The position numbers were made by a program, and so were the translations under genes. The notes under the pieces are model-generated. The model saw only the letters and a program-made list of their open reading frames with translations. It was not told where the DNA came from and did no database searches. A stretch of 61,413 nt of DNA from JAYOFM01 sp038117225 (lineage in GTDB: Bacteria > Pseudomonadota > Alphaproteobacteria > Rhodospirillales > Casp-alpha2), in assembly GCA_038117225.1 (NCBI GenBank), contig JAYOFM010000005.1, positions 1-61,413 on the forward strand, written 5' to 3'. This document shows, in pieces, positions 1 to 8,239 of the stretch; the first letter of the stretch is position 1, and each line of letters opens with the position of its first letter.

Positions 1-766
1 AGATGACCCTGCGTGCCGCCGACAAGGACGTGTTCACGGCATCGACGTCGGCGTTGTCGCCGTCGGCGCGCCATGCGCGCCATAGGGCGCCCAATTCAGT
101 GGAAATCACGTTGGCGCAGGCGGTAATACAGCCGGCGCCGCCGCGCCGCAGGGTCGGCAGGAACAGCTCATCGGACCCCGGGAACACGGCGAAACCCGGG
201 AACCGTTCGGCGGCGCCCGCCATGTTCTCCAAATCGCCGGAACTGTCTTTCATGCCGACGATGGTCGTCGGGTACTCCTTGAGGAACCGTTCGATCAGGT
301 CGTAGCTGAACGGCACCGTCGACATCTGCGGGAAGTGATAGAGATAAATCTTCAGTCGATCGTCGCCGAGCCGCTGAATAACCTCGGAAAACCCGGCGAA
401 CAGTCCATCGTCCGACGGATTCTTGTAATAGAATGGCGGCAGCATCAACACACCCTTGGCGCCCGTATCCAGAGCCGCCTTGGTGAGCGCCACCGAGTCG
501 GGAATGGCGCAGCAGCCAGTACCCGGCATCATTCGATCCGCAGGCACGCCGGCGGCGGCCAATCCCTCGATCAATTGAATGCGTTCCTTGAGGCCGAATG
601 AATTGGCCTCGCCGGTGGTGCCCAGAATCGCCAGGCCGTCGCAACCATTCGCCAACAGCCAATTGCAATGGCGCGCCATGCGGTCGATGTCGGGATTCAA
701 TTCAGCATCCATGGCGGTCAGGGCGGCGGCAAATACGCCGGAGTAGGGGGAATGGGTCTCGGTCAT
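1..766 (-). CDS. Dihydrodipicolinate synthase/N-acetylneuraminate lyase family protein (partial)
   Basis: A class I aldolase/lyase of the DapA/NanA family, cut by the left edge so its C-terminus is missing. Starting at the ATG at 766, the translation shows the family GTTGEANS phosphate/carboxylate-binding motif near residue 50, a YLYHFP segment containing the expected active-site Tyr, and VGMKDSSGD with the Schiff-base Lys. True DapA enzymes usually have a YNVP-type motif where this one has YHFP, so it is more likely a paralogue acting on another 2-oxo acid than the lysine-pathway enzyme. It follows the YcgN-like gene on the same strand after 41 bases and may be the last gene of the SCO1-cobB unit. 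Substrate unknown. Confidence 0.85.
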   Translation of the reverse strand, partial: MTETHSPYSGVFAAALTAMDAELNPDIDRMARHCNWLLANGCDGLAILGTTGEANSFGLKERIQLIEGLAAAGVPADRMMPGTGCCAIPDSVALTKAALDTGAKGVLMLPPFYYKNPSDDGLFAGFSEVIQRLGDDRLKIYLYHFPQMSTVPFSYDLIERFLKEYPTTIVGMKDSSGDLENMAGAAERFPGFAVFPGSDELFLPTLRRGGAGCITACANVISTELGALWRAWRADGDNADVDAVNTSLSAARRVI

Positions 767-807
767 GATGGGTTGCTCCTCGCTCGGATTCTCATGATTG
801 GCGGTGA

Positions 808-1269
808 CTATTTGGGCCAACTTACCACGTGGTTCTCAAGATCATCAGTATCGCGTTCGGACACAACGCGCCCGCGCACGCTGATTCCGGCGCTGTGGAC
901 GGTGTCCGGGTCGCCGGACACCAGTGGATGCCACCAGTGCAGGCCATCACCGTCATGCAGCAGCTTGTAGGCGCAGGTACTGGGTAGCCAGTCATAGCGA
1001 TGGATATTCTGCGGACGTAAAATCTGGCAATCTGGAACGAAGCGCTTGCGGTCCTCGTAGCTGGAACAACGGCACGTATCCGGGTCCAACAGGCGACAGG
1101 CAACATCCGTATAGAGGATCTGGCCAGTGCTTTCATGCTCCAGTTTATTGAGACAACAGCGCCCGCAGCCGTCGCACAGGCTCTCCCACTCATCCTTGGT
1201 CATCTCGTCGAGGCTCTTGCGCTGCCAGAACGGCGCGTCGGATGTATCGGTCTTGACCTTGGCGTCCAT
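808..1269 (-). CDS. YcgN/YkgJ family cysteine-cluster protein (UPF0260)
   Basis: 153 residues, full length for the UPF0260/YcgN family. The conserved cysteine set is visible: CDGCGRCCLNK near residue 33, then ACRLLDPDTCRCSSY and a later PDCQ, ending with the GLHWWHPLVSGDPDTVH segment characteristic of YcgN. The cysteines are thought to bind a metal or iron-sulfur cluster, but the function is not established. The ATG at 1269 is the only good start. It sits between cobB (88 bases upstream) and the lyase gene, all on the minus strand. Confidence 0.85.
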   Translation of the reverse strand: MDAKVKTDTSDAPFWQRKSLDEMTKDEWESLCDGCGRCCLNKLEHESTGQILYTDVACRLLDPDTCRCSSYEDRKRFVPDCQILRPQNIHRYDWLPSTCAYKLLHDGDGLHWWHPLVSGDPDTVHSAGISVRGRVVSERDTDDLENHVVSWPK

Positions 1270-1357
1270 GCGGCGGGTCCAAATAATCTAGGAATCATCA
1301 CGTGGTAGCGCGTCCTCGGCATCGGTGCAACCGGGGACAGGCGCACACAATCATGCG

Positions 1358-2737
1358 TCAAACGGGCGGTTCCGCGTCGATCAGATGCACGAACGACCCC
1401 ATAACCCGGCCATCGGCGAGCCCTAACGGCGGCAGTTCGTCACCCCGCGCCGATTCAGCGCGAAACAGTGGAATGCCGGGGCCCTCGTCGACGATGGTGG
1501 CGTAATGAAATTCGTGGCCGCGAAAACGCGACCGCGCACCGCCCAGCGGACCACCCTTGGCCAGGGTGACGCGACGATACCCCAGGTGCAGTTTGCGATC
1601 GGCAAACGAGGTTTCCAACGGCAACAGTCCGGCCATGGGGTGACGCCGGCCCTCCGCGTCAATCAACGCCCGACCCATGACCATGTAGCCGCCGCATTCA
1701 CCGAAGATCGCGGCGCCGCGCTCCGCCGCCTTCTTCAGGCCTTCCATGAATTGCCAGTTGGCGGCAAGGCGCCCCGCATGCAGTTCCGGATAGCCGCCCG
1801 GCAAGTAGACCGCATCGGCGTTTGCCGCCGGGGCCTCATCGCGCAATGGCGAAAACATATGCACCTTGGCGCCGGCGCGCCGCCAACCGTCAATGACCGT
1901 CGAGTAGGCAAACGCGAACGCGTCATCCTGGGCGACGAAGATACGCTGGCCCAGCGGTGGCAAGGGCGGCGCCCGATCATCATCCGGGATCGCTGGCCAT
2001 GGCAGGCCGAGGTCCATCACGGCATCGATATCCACGTGTTTGCCCACCCACTCGGCGGCAAAATCAAGGAACCGATCCAAGTCCGGGTGTTCGGCCGCCT
2101 GCACCAGCCCGAGGTGGCGCGACGGGAGTTCGAGATCATCCAGGCGCGGCAGGCATCCGACGACGGTCACCTCGGGCGCGATGTCCTTCATGGCGGCGCG
2201 AAGCAACTGGCCGTGGCGTTCGCCGCCAACCCGGTTGAACAGGACACCCACCACCCTGGCCCCCGCGCGATGTTCGCGAAAGCCTTTCACCAACACCGCC
2301 GCCGATGCCGCCTGGCGTGCCGCGTCGACGACCAGCAGGATAGGCCAGCCTGTAATCTCGGCCAGCGCCGCGGTCGATCCGTCGCGGCGACCACCAGCAA
2401 CCGTGGCACCGTCAAACAAGCCCATGACGCCTTCGATAATCATGAATTCGATGCCGCGCGCGGTATCGACGGCGATCCCTTTTAGGGTTTCCTCGCGCAT
2501 GCCCCAGGGGTCGAGATTAGGGCACGACTTGCGGCAGGCCGCCTTGTGGAAGGCTGGATCGATATAGTCCGGGCCGGTTTTGGCACCGCGCACGTTGATG
2601 CCGCGGTTATGCAAGTTGCGCAGCAATGCCAGGGTGACAAGGGTCTTACCGCTACCCGATGACGGCGCCGCGATGATCAACCCAGGCGCAACCGGGCTCG
2701 TCGCCGCCGCTCGCCCTGATGATGCGGCTGAACTCAC
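1358..2737 (-). CDS. cobB: Cobyrinate / hydrogenobyrinate a,c-diamide synthase
   Basis: ATP- and glutamine-dependent amidation of the a and c acetate side chains of the corrin ring. 459 residues. The N-terminal dethiobiotin-synthetase-like domain starts with IIAAPSSGSGKTLVT (P-loop, about residues 21-35), and the C-terminal class I glutamine amidotransferase domain has the nucleophile motif FGECGGYMVMG and the FHYATI histidine. It starts with GTG at 2737, and this GTG overlaps the stop of the SCO1 gene by four bases (GTGA), which suggests translational coupling. The sequence alone does not say whether the substrate carries cobalt (CbiA-type) or not (CobB-type). This matters because the cluster has features of both pathways. 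Confidence 0.95.
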   Translation of the reverse strand: MSSAASSGRAAATSPVAPGLIIAAPSSGSGKTLVTLALLRNLHNRGINVRGAKTGPDYIDPAFHKAACRKSCPNLDPWGMREETLKGIAVDTARGIEFMIIEGVMGLFDGATVAGGRRDGSTAALAEITGWPILLVVDAARQAASAAVLVKGFREHRAGARVVGVLFNRVGGERHGQLLRAAMKDIAPEVTVVGCLPRLDDLELPSRHLGLVQAAEHPDLDRFLDFAAEWVGKHVDIDAVMDLGLPWPAIPDDDRAPPLPPLGQRIFVAQDDAFAFAYSTVIDGWRRAGAKVHMFSPLRDEAPAANADAVYLPGGYPELHAGRLAANWQFMEGLKKAAERGAAIFGECGGYMVMGRALIDAEGRRHPMAGLLPLETSFADRKLHLGYRRVTLAKGGPLGGARSRFRGHEFHYATIVDEGPGIPLFRAESARGDELPPLGLADGRVMGSFVHLIDAEPPV

Positions 2738-3435
2738 AGGAATTCCCGGATGCGCTTGGCCATCACCTCGCCCCGGGTGCCGTGGCTGAAGTGGGTGCGG
2801 AAACGTCCGTCTGGCCCCATCAGGTAGATGATGGCGCTGTGGTCCATCAGGTAATCATTGGGGTCGGCATCTTTCTCCTGCTTGGCCTTGGCAAAATAGA
2901 CCTTGTAAGCCTTGGCCGCCGCCTTGATGGCATCGGCGGTGCCCGTCAACCCAACGGTACGGGGGTGGAAGAACCCGACATATTCCTTCAGATGTTCGAC
3001 CGTGTCGCGCGCGGGGTCGATGGTAATCAGCATCGGCACGATCTTGTCGCCGTCAGTGCCCAGCTCCTTAACGGCGTCGGCCATATCGGTCAGCGTCGTC
3101 GGGCAGATATCCGGGCAGAACGTATACCCGAACGTGATCAGCATGAAGCGCCCGGCGAAATCCGCTTCGGTAACCTGTCGACCGGTGTGGTCGGTCAACT
3201 GGAACGGCCCGCCGATGGCGGCCTGTCCATAGCTCCGCGTCGCGCCACTGCCGCTGGATCCCGCGAAATACGTCGTTCCTAGCGCATAAAGCAGGACTCC
3301 GATGACGACGACAGCCAGCAGACCCAAGACCAGTGGCGTGCTCGTGCGCCGTGCCGGCGTGGCCTCGGACTTCTTGGTCTCCGATTCCGGCGCCTTTTCG
3401 GCCAGTTCGTTGGTCTCGGTTGGAGTGTCGGCCAT
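2734..3435 (-). CDS. SCO1/SenC/PrrC family copper-binding thioredoxin-fold protein
   Basis: About 233 residues from the ATG at 3435. An in-frame ATG at 3477 would add 14 unlikely residues. After a charged, proline-containing N-terminus there is one membrane segment (TPLVLGLLAVVVIGVLLYAL, about residues 32-51), then a periplasmic thioredoxin fold with the copper-binding FCPDICPT motif and the distal histidine in YLMDHSAI. SCO proteins deliver copper to cytochrome oxidase CuA or act as thiol-disulfide reductants. Here there is no oxidase gene nearby. The stop overlaps the GTG start of cobB and the gene is divergent from cbiD. The cobalamin context is unexplained. Confidence 0.92.
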   Translation of the reverse strand: MADTPTETNELAEKAPESETKKSEATPARRTSTPLVLGLLAVVVIGVLLYALGTTYFAGSSGSGATRSYGQAAIGGPFQLTDHTGRQVTEADFAGRFMLITFGYTFCPDICPTTLTDMADAVKELGTDGDKIVPMLITIDPARDTVEHLKEYVGFFHPRTVGLTGTADAIKAAAKAYKVYFAKAKQEKDADPNDYLMDHSAIIYLMGPDGRFRTHFSHGTRGEVMAKRIREFL

Positions 3436-3579
3436 GTCAGCGCCTCGCCAGGAACTCGGAAGGCCATGATACGGCACCCCGCGCCGTCATCAAGGACTGA
3501 CACGTTGACGCTAAAGTGACGGACCCGCATGCAGACAGTGGATATGGCGGCCCCGCCCGCGAGGTCTTAAACTCCCCCC

Positions 3580-4671
3580 ATGACTTCCAGAAAGCCTGAC
3601 GGTGAACTCAAACGTGGCTGGACCACCGGCGCTTGTGCCACGGCGGCGACGGTCGCGGCTTATCGCGCGTTGCTGACGGGTGCCTTTGCCAAAAATTCAG
3701 TCACCATCACCCTGCCCCGGGGCCAAGAACCGACATTCGAGTTGGTCCGCCGGGACCTCATCAATGGCGGCGCGGTGGCGGGCATCATCAAGGATGCCGG
3801 CGATGATCCCGATGTGACCCACGGCGCGGAAGTCATCGTTACCGTCCGGCGTGGCCCGCCGGGCAGTGGCGTGACGTTCAAGGCGGGCCAAGGCGTCGGA
3901 ACGGTAACACTGCCGGGCTTACCGCTGGATGTAGGCGAGCCGGCCATCAATCCCGCGCCTCGCGCCATGATCCGTTCCGCCGTCGAGGCGATCGCGGCGG
4001 AAACCGGTGATGCCGGTGATATCGAGGTGACGGTCGCCATCCCCGGCGGCGAGGCGCTGGCCGTGAAGACCATGAACGGCCGGCTTGGTATCATCGGCGG
4101 GCTGTCGGTACTGGGAACCACTGGCGTGGTCATTCCCTATTCCTGCGCTTCGTGGATCAATTCCATCCATCGTGGTGTCGACGTGGCGCGCGGCCAGGGC
4201 ATTGATCACCTGATCGCGGCCACCGGTTCGACGTCCGAAGCGGCGGCGCGAGACCGTTATGCGGCGACGGAACAGGCGCTTATCGACATGGGTGACTTCG
4301 CCGGCGGTTTCTTGAAATATCTGCGCACGAAACCGGTGGCGCGGCTGACCCTGGCCGGCGGCTTCGCAAAATTGGCGAAGCTCGGCCAGGGACACCTGGA
4401 TTTGCATTCGTCGCGCTCGTCGCTCGACATGGCGCGTCTTGGCGAATTGGCAAAAACCCTTGGCGCGGGCGCCGAAGACGTTCGTGCGATCACAGATGCG
4501 AATACCGGGATGGGAGCGTTGGAACACGCCCGTTCCCGCGATCTGGCGCTTGGCGACGCGGTGGCACGGACGGCACGCGAAACCGTGCTGGCGACGCTGT
4601 CTGGCGGCACCGAAGTCGAGGTTCTGGTGTACGATCGTAAGGGCCGCGAGGTCGGGCATGCCGGTTTCTGA
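3580..4671 (+). CDS. cbiD: Cobalt-precorrin-5B C1-methyltransferase
   Basis: 363 residues, full length for CbiD. It begins with the characteristic LKRGWTTGACATAAT segment and contains GIIGGLSVLGTTGVV and the family-typical LAGGFAKLAKLGQGHLDLH. CbiD adds the C1 methyl group after ring contraction in the anaerobic, cobalt-first pathway, filling the place CobF has in the aerobic route. It is the first gene of a plus-strand unit with cobK and an amidase: cobK starts inside its 3' end. A purine-rich stretch precedes the ATG, but no strong ribosome-binding site is visible. The 144-base divergent region shared with the SCO1 gene should hold the promoter. Confidence 0.95.
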   Translation: MTSRKPDGELKRGWTTGACATAATVAAYRALLTGAFAKNSVTITLPRGQEPTFELVRRDLINGGAVAGIIKDAGDDPDVTHGAEVIVTVRRGPPGSGVTFKAGQGVGTVTLPGLPLDVGEPAINPAPRAMIRSAVEAIAAETGDAGDIEVTVAIPGGEALAVKTMNGRLGIIGGLSVLGTTGVVIPYSCASWINSIHRGVDVARGQGIDHLIAATGSTSEAAARDRYAATEQALIDMGDFAGGFLKYLRTKPVARLTLAGGFAKLAKLGQGHLDLHSSRSSLDMARLGELAKTLGAGAEDVRAITDANTGMGALEHARSRDLALGDAVARTARETVLATLSGGTEVEVLVYDRKGREVGHAGF

Positions 4672-5419
4672 TCGGCGAACCCTGTTGATCCTCGGCGGCA
4701 CGGCGGAAGCGCGAGCGCTCGCCTCCGCCGCCGTCGAACAATTCGGCGATACGTTGCGCGTCGTCACGTCGCTGGCCGGCCGAACCCGCGACCCCGCGGC
4801 CGTTGCCGGCGAGATGCGTATCGGTGGATTTGGCGGTGTTGACGCCATGGCGGATGCCTTGCGCGACGAGGCCGTCGCCATTGTGATCGATGCCACGCAC
4901 CCCTTCGCCACCGCGATTTCCATCAACGCCGCCAAGGCTTGCGCCGCCGCCAAGGTGCCGCGCCTCTTGCTGCACCGTCCGCCCTGGCTGCCAGAGCCTG
5001 GTGATCAGTGGATCGACGCCACGGACATGGCTGCCGCGGCGGTGCGTCTGCCATCACTCGGGCAATGCTGTCTGGTCACCACAGGCATCAAGGATCTCAG
5101 CACGCTGGCGGAGGTGGACGGTGTGCGTTTTGTGGTTCGCTTGATGGAACCACCGGCCGAGGAGTTACCGCTTGCCAATGCGACGCTGGTCATCGCCCGA
5201 CCACCGCACGATCTCGACACCGAACGCGCCTTGATCCGCGATCACGCCATCGACGTCGTGTTGACCAAGAACGCCGGCGGACCATCGACCATGGCAAAAC
5301 TGCGGGCCGCCCGCGACGCTGCTATTCCTGTCCTCATGATCCGCCGGCCCGACCCACCGTCGGGTGAGGCCGTGTCACGCGTTGAGGACGCAATAACCTG
5401 GATCGGAGAGAATTCGTGA
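4658..5419 (+). CDS. cobK: Precorrin-6A / cobalt-precorrin-6A reductase
   Basis: NADPH-dependent reduction of precorrin-6A in corrin synthesis. About 253 residues from the ATG at 4658, which lies inside the last 14 bases of cbiD. The open frame extends further upstream to 4439, but only as an overlap with cbiD. Family signatures: LLILGGTAEARALA at the N-terminus, IDATHPFATAIS near residue 80, RLLLHRPPW, and VVLTKNAGGPSTMAKL near the C-terminus. The stop overlaps the GTG of the amidase gene. It could equally be named cbiJ, since the reductase families of both pathways are homologous. Confidence 0.93.
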   Translation: MPVSDRRTLLILGGTAEARALASAAVEQFGDTLRVVTSLAGRTRDPAAVAGEMRIGGFGGVDAMADALRDEAVAIVIDATHPFATAISINAAKACAAAKVPRLLLHRPPWLPEPGDQWIDATDMAAAAVRLPSLGQCCLVTTGIKDLSTLAEVDGVRFVVRLMEPPAEELPLANATLVIARPPHDLDTERALIRDHAIDVVLTKNAGGPSTMAKLRAARDAAIPVLMIRRPDPPSGEAVSRVEDAITWIGENS

Positions 5420-6840
5420 GTGCTGCTTCATTACATTTTGCGACCATTGCCGAACTGGCGCCCCGCATCCAAAGCGGCGAGGTGTCGCCGGTTGCTCTAA
5501 CCGAAGCCTTGCTGACCCGCGCCCAGGCGCTCAACGGAGCGCTCAATGCTTTCAATTTGATCGCCACAGAACGGGCGCTTGCGGAAGCCGAAGCGGCCGA
5601 AACCTTGATCAAAGCCGGGCGCTATCTCGGCCCGCTGCACGGCATCCCCTATGGGGTGAAGGATATCTTTGATGTCGCCGGCCTGCCGACCACCGCTGGT
5701 TCGCGCATGCTGAGCAGCGATCCGGCCGCGGCTGATGCCACCGCCACGCGCAAGCTATCCGACGCCGGCATGATCGTTCTCGGCAAGGCCGTCACCGTCG
5801 AGTTCGCGCGAGGCATCATCGGCATAAATCATATCCAGGGAACACCGCATAACCCGTGGGCGTCCGTACCACACGCGCCGGGTGGATCCAGCGCCGGTTC
5901 CGGTGTCGCTGTCGGTGCTGGCCTGGTACCGATGGCGTTGGGGTCGGATACCGGCGGTTCCGTGCGCGCGCCGGCCGGCCTGTGTGGCACGGTCGGGTTG
6001 AAGACGACGGTAGGGCGCATTGGCCGCGGCGGTGTCTTCCCGGTTTCGTGGACGCTTGATTCGGTGGGACCGTTGACGCGCTGCGTCGAGGACGCGGCGC
6101 TCACCTATCAGGCCATGCTCGGTCCCGACGCTGGTGATGAAACGACCCACGGCGCGCCGATTGATGATGTGACGGTTTCGCTGAAATCCGGCATCAGGGG
6201 AATGCGCATGGCGATGCCAGAAGATTTGTTTTTTGACGACCTCGACCCCGCCGTCGAGCGTGCGGTGCGCGATACCGCCGATGTGTTTCGCGATCTCGGC
6301 GCCGACGTGGTTTCAATACCATTTCCGGAAGCCCGAGCGGCGGACCCGTTCGGCGCCATCGTCGGTGGTGCGGAAGCCTGCGTCATCCATGAAGACCGCC
6401 TGGCCAACCGGGCGGACGAATTTGATTCCCTTGTTGGCCCTCGCATGCTGGGAGATCGCGATATTTCGGCGGTTGAATACCTGAAGGCGTATCGCCAAGT
6501 CATGAACCTGCGCCGCGCCATGTGCGCAACGTTGGCCGGTATTGATGTGCTGATCGCACCGACGACGCCACGGCCGGCACCGCCGCTCGCGGAGGTCGAC
6601 GTGCCACACGACCAGCACAAAGCCATCTCCCGTGTCTTTTCCCGCAATACCCGGGTTGGCAATCTGCTGGATCTCTGTGGTCTGTCGCTGCCCTGCGGTT
6701 TCACCGACCAGGGTTTGCCCATCGGCCTGATGCTGCAGGCCATGCCGTTCCGCGAGGATTTGATCCTGCGTGCCGGATATGCGTACGAACAGGCGACCGA
6801 TTGGCATAAACGCCAGCCGAACCTTTCCTGGGTCAAGTAA
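5416..6840 (+). CDS. Amidase signature family protein inside the cobalamin cluster
   Basis: 474 residues, complete amidase-signature hydrolase. The Ser-cisSer-Lys triad is present: Lys in GIPYGVKDIFDVAG (about residue 79) and the two serines in the APGGSSAGSG to GSDTGGSVRAPAGLCG region (about residues 154-185). The GTG start at 5416 overlaps the cobK stop (GTGA), so it is probably translated with cobK, and it ends one base before the convergent cobM stop. No gatB or gatC is nearby, so a tRNA amidotransferase role is unlikely. Substrate unknown. An activity on a corrinoid or precursor amide is only a guess from context. Confidence 0.93.
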   Translation: MSAASLHFATIAELAPRIQSGEVSPVALTEALLTRAQALNGALNAFNLIATERALAEAEAAETLIKAGRYLGPLHGIPYGVKDIFDVAGLPTTAGSRMLSSDPAAADATATRKLSDAGMIVLGKAVTVEFARGIIGINHIQGTPHNPWASVPHAPGGSSAGSGVAVGAGLVPMALGSDTGGSVRAPAGLCGTVGLKTTVGRIGRGGVFPVSWTLDSVGPLTRCVEDAALTYQAMLGPDAGDETTHGAPIDDVTVSLKSGIRGMRMAMPEDLFFDDLDPAVERAVRDTADVFRDLGADVVSIPFPEARAADPFGAIVGGAEACVIHEDRLANRADEFDSLVGPRMLGDRDISAVEYLKAYRQVMNLRRAMCATLAGIDVLIAPTTPRPAPPLAEVDVPHDQHKAISRVFSRNTRVGNLLDLCGLSLPCGFTDQGLPIGLMLQAMPFREDLILRAGYAYEQATDWHKRQPNLSWVK

Positions 6841-6841
6841 A

Positions 6842-7603
6842 TCAGGCGGAGCGCGGCCGCAGCACGTGATGGTGGTCGGCGGCGTATAGTCGGCTGTCGT
6901 CGAAGGCGGCGGGGTCAAGCACCCGGCCGACCATGATCAATGCCGTGCGCGTGAAACCGGCTTGTTTCACCTTGACGCGGATATCGGCCAGCGTGCCATG
7001 CACGAACTGCTGGTCGGGCCAGCTTACCCGATAGGCGACGACAACAGGGCAGTCGGCGCCATAATGCGGTTCCAACTCGCGCACCACCTTAGCCAGGTTG
7101 TTGACAGAGAGATGGATTGCCAACGTCGCCCCACTAGCGCCAAGGCTTGGCAAATCCTCCCCTTCCGGCATGGCGGACGAACGCACCGCCGTCCGTGTAA
7201 TGATCACCGTCTGACTGACGCCGGCCAGGGTGAGTTCCGTGTTGAGCGCAGCCGCGGCGGCGGCGTAGGCGGACACGCCGGGTGTCACGTCGTACGCAAT
7301 ATCCAGCGCATCAAGCCGGCGCATCTGTTCCGCGACGGCACCGTAGATTGACGGGTCACCGGAATGCACGCGAGCCACGTCCAAACCCGCGTCGTTGGCG
7401 GCCTGCATTTCCGCGATAATTTCATCCAGATGCATAGGCGCGGTGTCCAACACGCGGGCGTCATCCGGGGCTTCGGCGACGATCGCTTCCGGCACCAGCG
7501 ATCCGGCATAAAGCACCACCGGCGCGCGGCGGATGTACTCCAGCGCGCGCACGGTAATCAGATCCGGCGCGCCCGGCCCAGCGCCGATGAAGTGGACGGT
7601 CAT
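6842..7603 (-). CDS. cobM: Precorrin-4 / cobalt-precorrin-4 C11-methyltransferase
   Basis: SAM-dependent uroporphyrin-III C-methyltransferase-type tetrapyrrole methylase. From the ATG at 7603 (about 253 residues) it begins MTVHFIGAGPGAPDLIT, the classic glycine-rich start of the family. The open frame runs 82 residues further upstream, but that part is not homologous in appearance. Other motifs: VLYAGSLVPEAIV, VARVHSGDPSIYGAVAEQ, and DVTPGVSAYAAAAA. It is the last gene of the cobH-to-cobM minus-strand unit, 13 bases downstream of the CigR-like gene, and ends almost stop-to-stop with the amidase gene. Confidence 0.95.
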   Translation of the reverse strand: MTVHFIGAGPGAPDLITVRALEYIRRAPVVLYAGSLVPEAIVAEAPDDARVLDTAPMHLDEIIAEMQAANDAGLDVARVHSGDPSIYGAVAEQMRRLDALDIAYDVTPGVSAYAAAAAALNTELTLAGVSQTVIITRTAVRSSAMPEGEDLPSLGASGATLAIHLSVNNLAKVVRELEPHYGADCPVVVAYRVSWPDQQFVHGTLADIRVKVKQAGFTRTALIMVGRVLDPAAFDDSRLYAADHHHVLRPRSA

Positions 7604-7616
7604 GGTCGGTAAAGCC

Positions 7617-8216
7617 TCATTTTGTGGCGTTCGTGATGACGTCCTTGAGAACATCGAGAATGACGTCCGTCGCCTTGTCGATGAGAACGACGTCCTTGTC
7701 GACGATGACCCGTTCGGTGCCTTCGGGCGCTGGCGGCAATTTAGCGTCGAGTTTTGGCGGCAGTTCCGCGGTTTGCAGCCCCTTGGGCAAGCGGCCATTA
7801 CGATCGAATTGACGCTGCAGGCCCGGTGGCAGGGTGTCGCGTTTGGCAAGCCCTGGTGGCAGACCCTGACCGCGTCCCTTGCCTTTATCCTTCTTGGCTT
7901 TCTTGTCTTTCTTATTCTTCTTGTCCTTGTCGTCCGCGTCCTCCACCTTTTTGGTGTCCTGCGCGTCGGCGCTGTCAGCGGTCTTTTTGTCTTGGCCGAG
8001 AATCTTGTCGACGGCCCCTTTTACAGCATCGGCGGCGGCTTTTGTAATGCCGTCCGTTGCGGACGATTGCTGGGCAGCGTTACCGAAGAACTCCGAAATA
8101 ACGCGTTTCTCGACCTCGCTGAACATTACTTCTCCAAGCGTCTGGGCGGATGAGGTTTGTATCGTCAGCGGCCACGCCGCCACTGCCAGCAAGAATGCCA
8201 TTGTCAATGAGCGCAT
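7617..8216 (-). CDS. Secreted lysine-rich protein with CigR/RcnB-like C-terminus
   Basis: About 199 residues from the ATG at 8216, which has a good upstream AAGGGGAA site. An alternative ATG at 8243 overlaps the cobJ stop by four bases and adds nine residues. The N-terminus looks like a signal peptide (MRSLTMAFLLAVAAWPL, then an AQ cleavage region). The middle is an acidic/lysine-rich low-complexity tract (about residues 85-125). The C-terminus carries GLPPGLAKRDTLPPGLQRQ and a hydrophobic RVIVDKDVVLIDKATDVILD end, the pattern of the CigR/RcnB-like periplasmic families. Function unknown. It lies inside the cobH-cobM unit, between cbiG/cobJ and cobM. Confidence 0.8.
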   Translation of the reverse strand: MRSLTMAFLLAVAAWPLTIQTSSAQTLGEVMFSEVEKRVISEFFGNAAQQSSATDGITKAAADAVKGAVDKILGQDKKTADSADAQDTKKVEDADDKDKKNKKDKKAKKDKGKGRGQGLPPGLAKRDTLPPGLQRQFDRNGRLPKGLQTAELPPKLDAKLPPAPEGTERVIVDKDVVLIDKATDVILDVLKDVITNATK

Positions 8217-8239
8217 TGTTCCGATTCCCCTTTTTATGG

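Noticed and set aside
1505..2485. Long plus-strand open frame opposite cobB
   Set aside because: Antisense shadow of a clear family gene in high-GC DNA; similar shadows occur opposite cobN, gyrB, asnB and mutM.
5416..6840. GatA subunit of tRNA amidotransferase
   Set aside because: gatB and gatC are absent nearby, and the gene is coupled to cobK; general amidase is the safer call.
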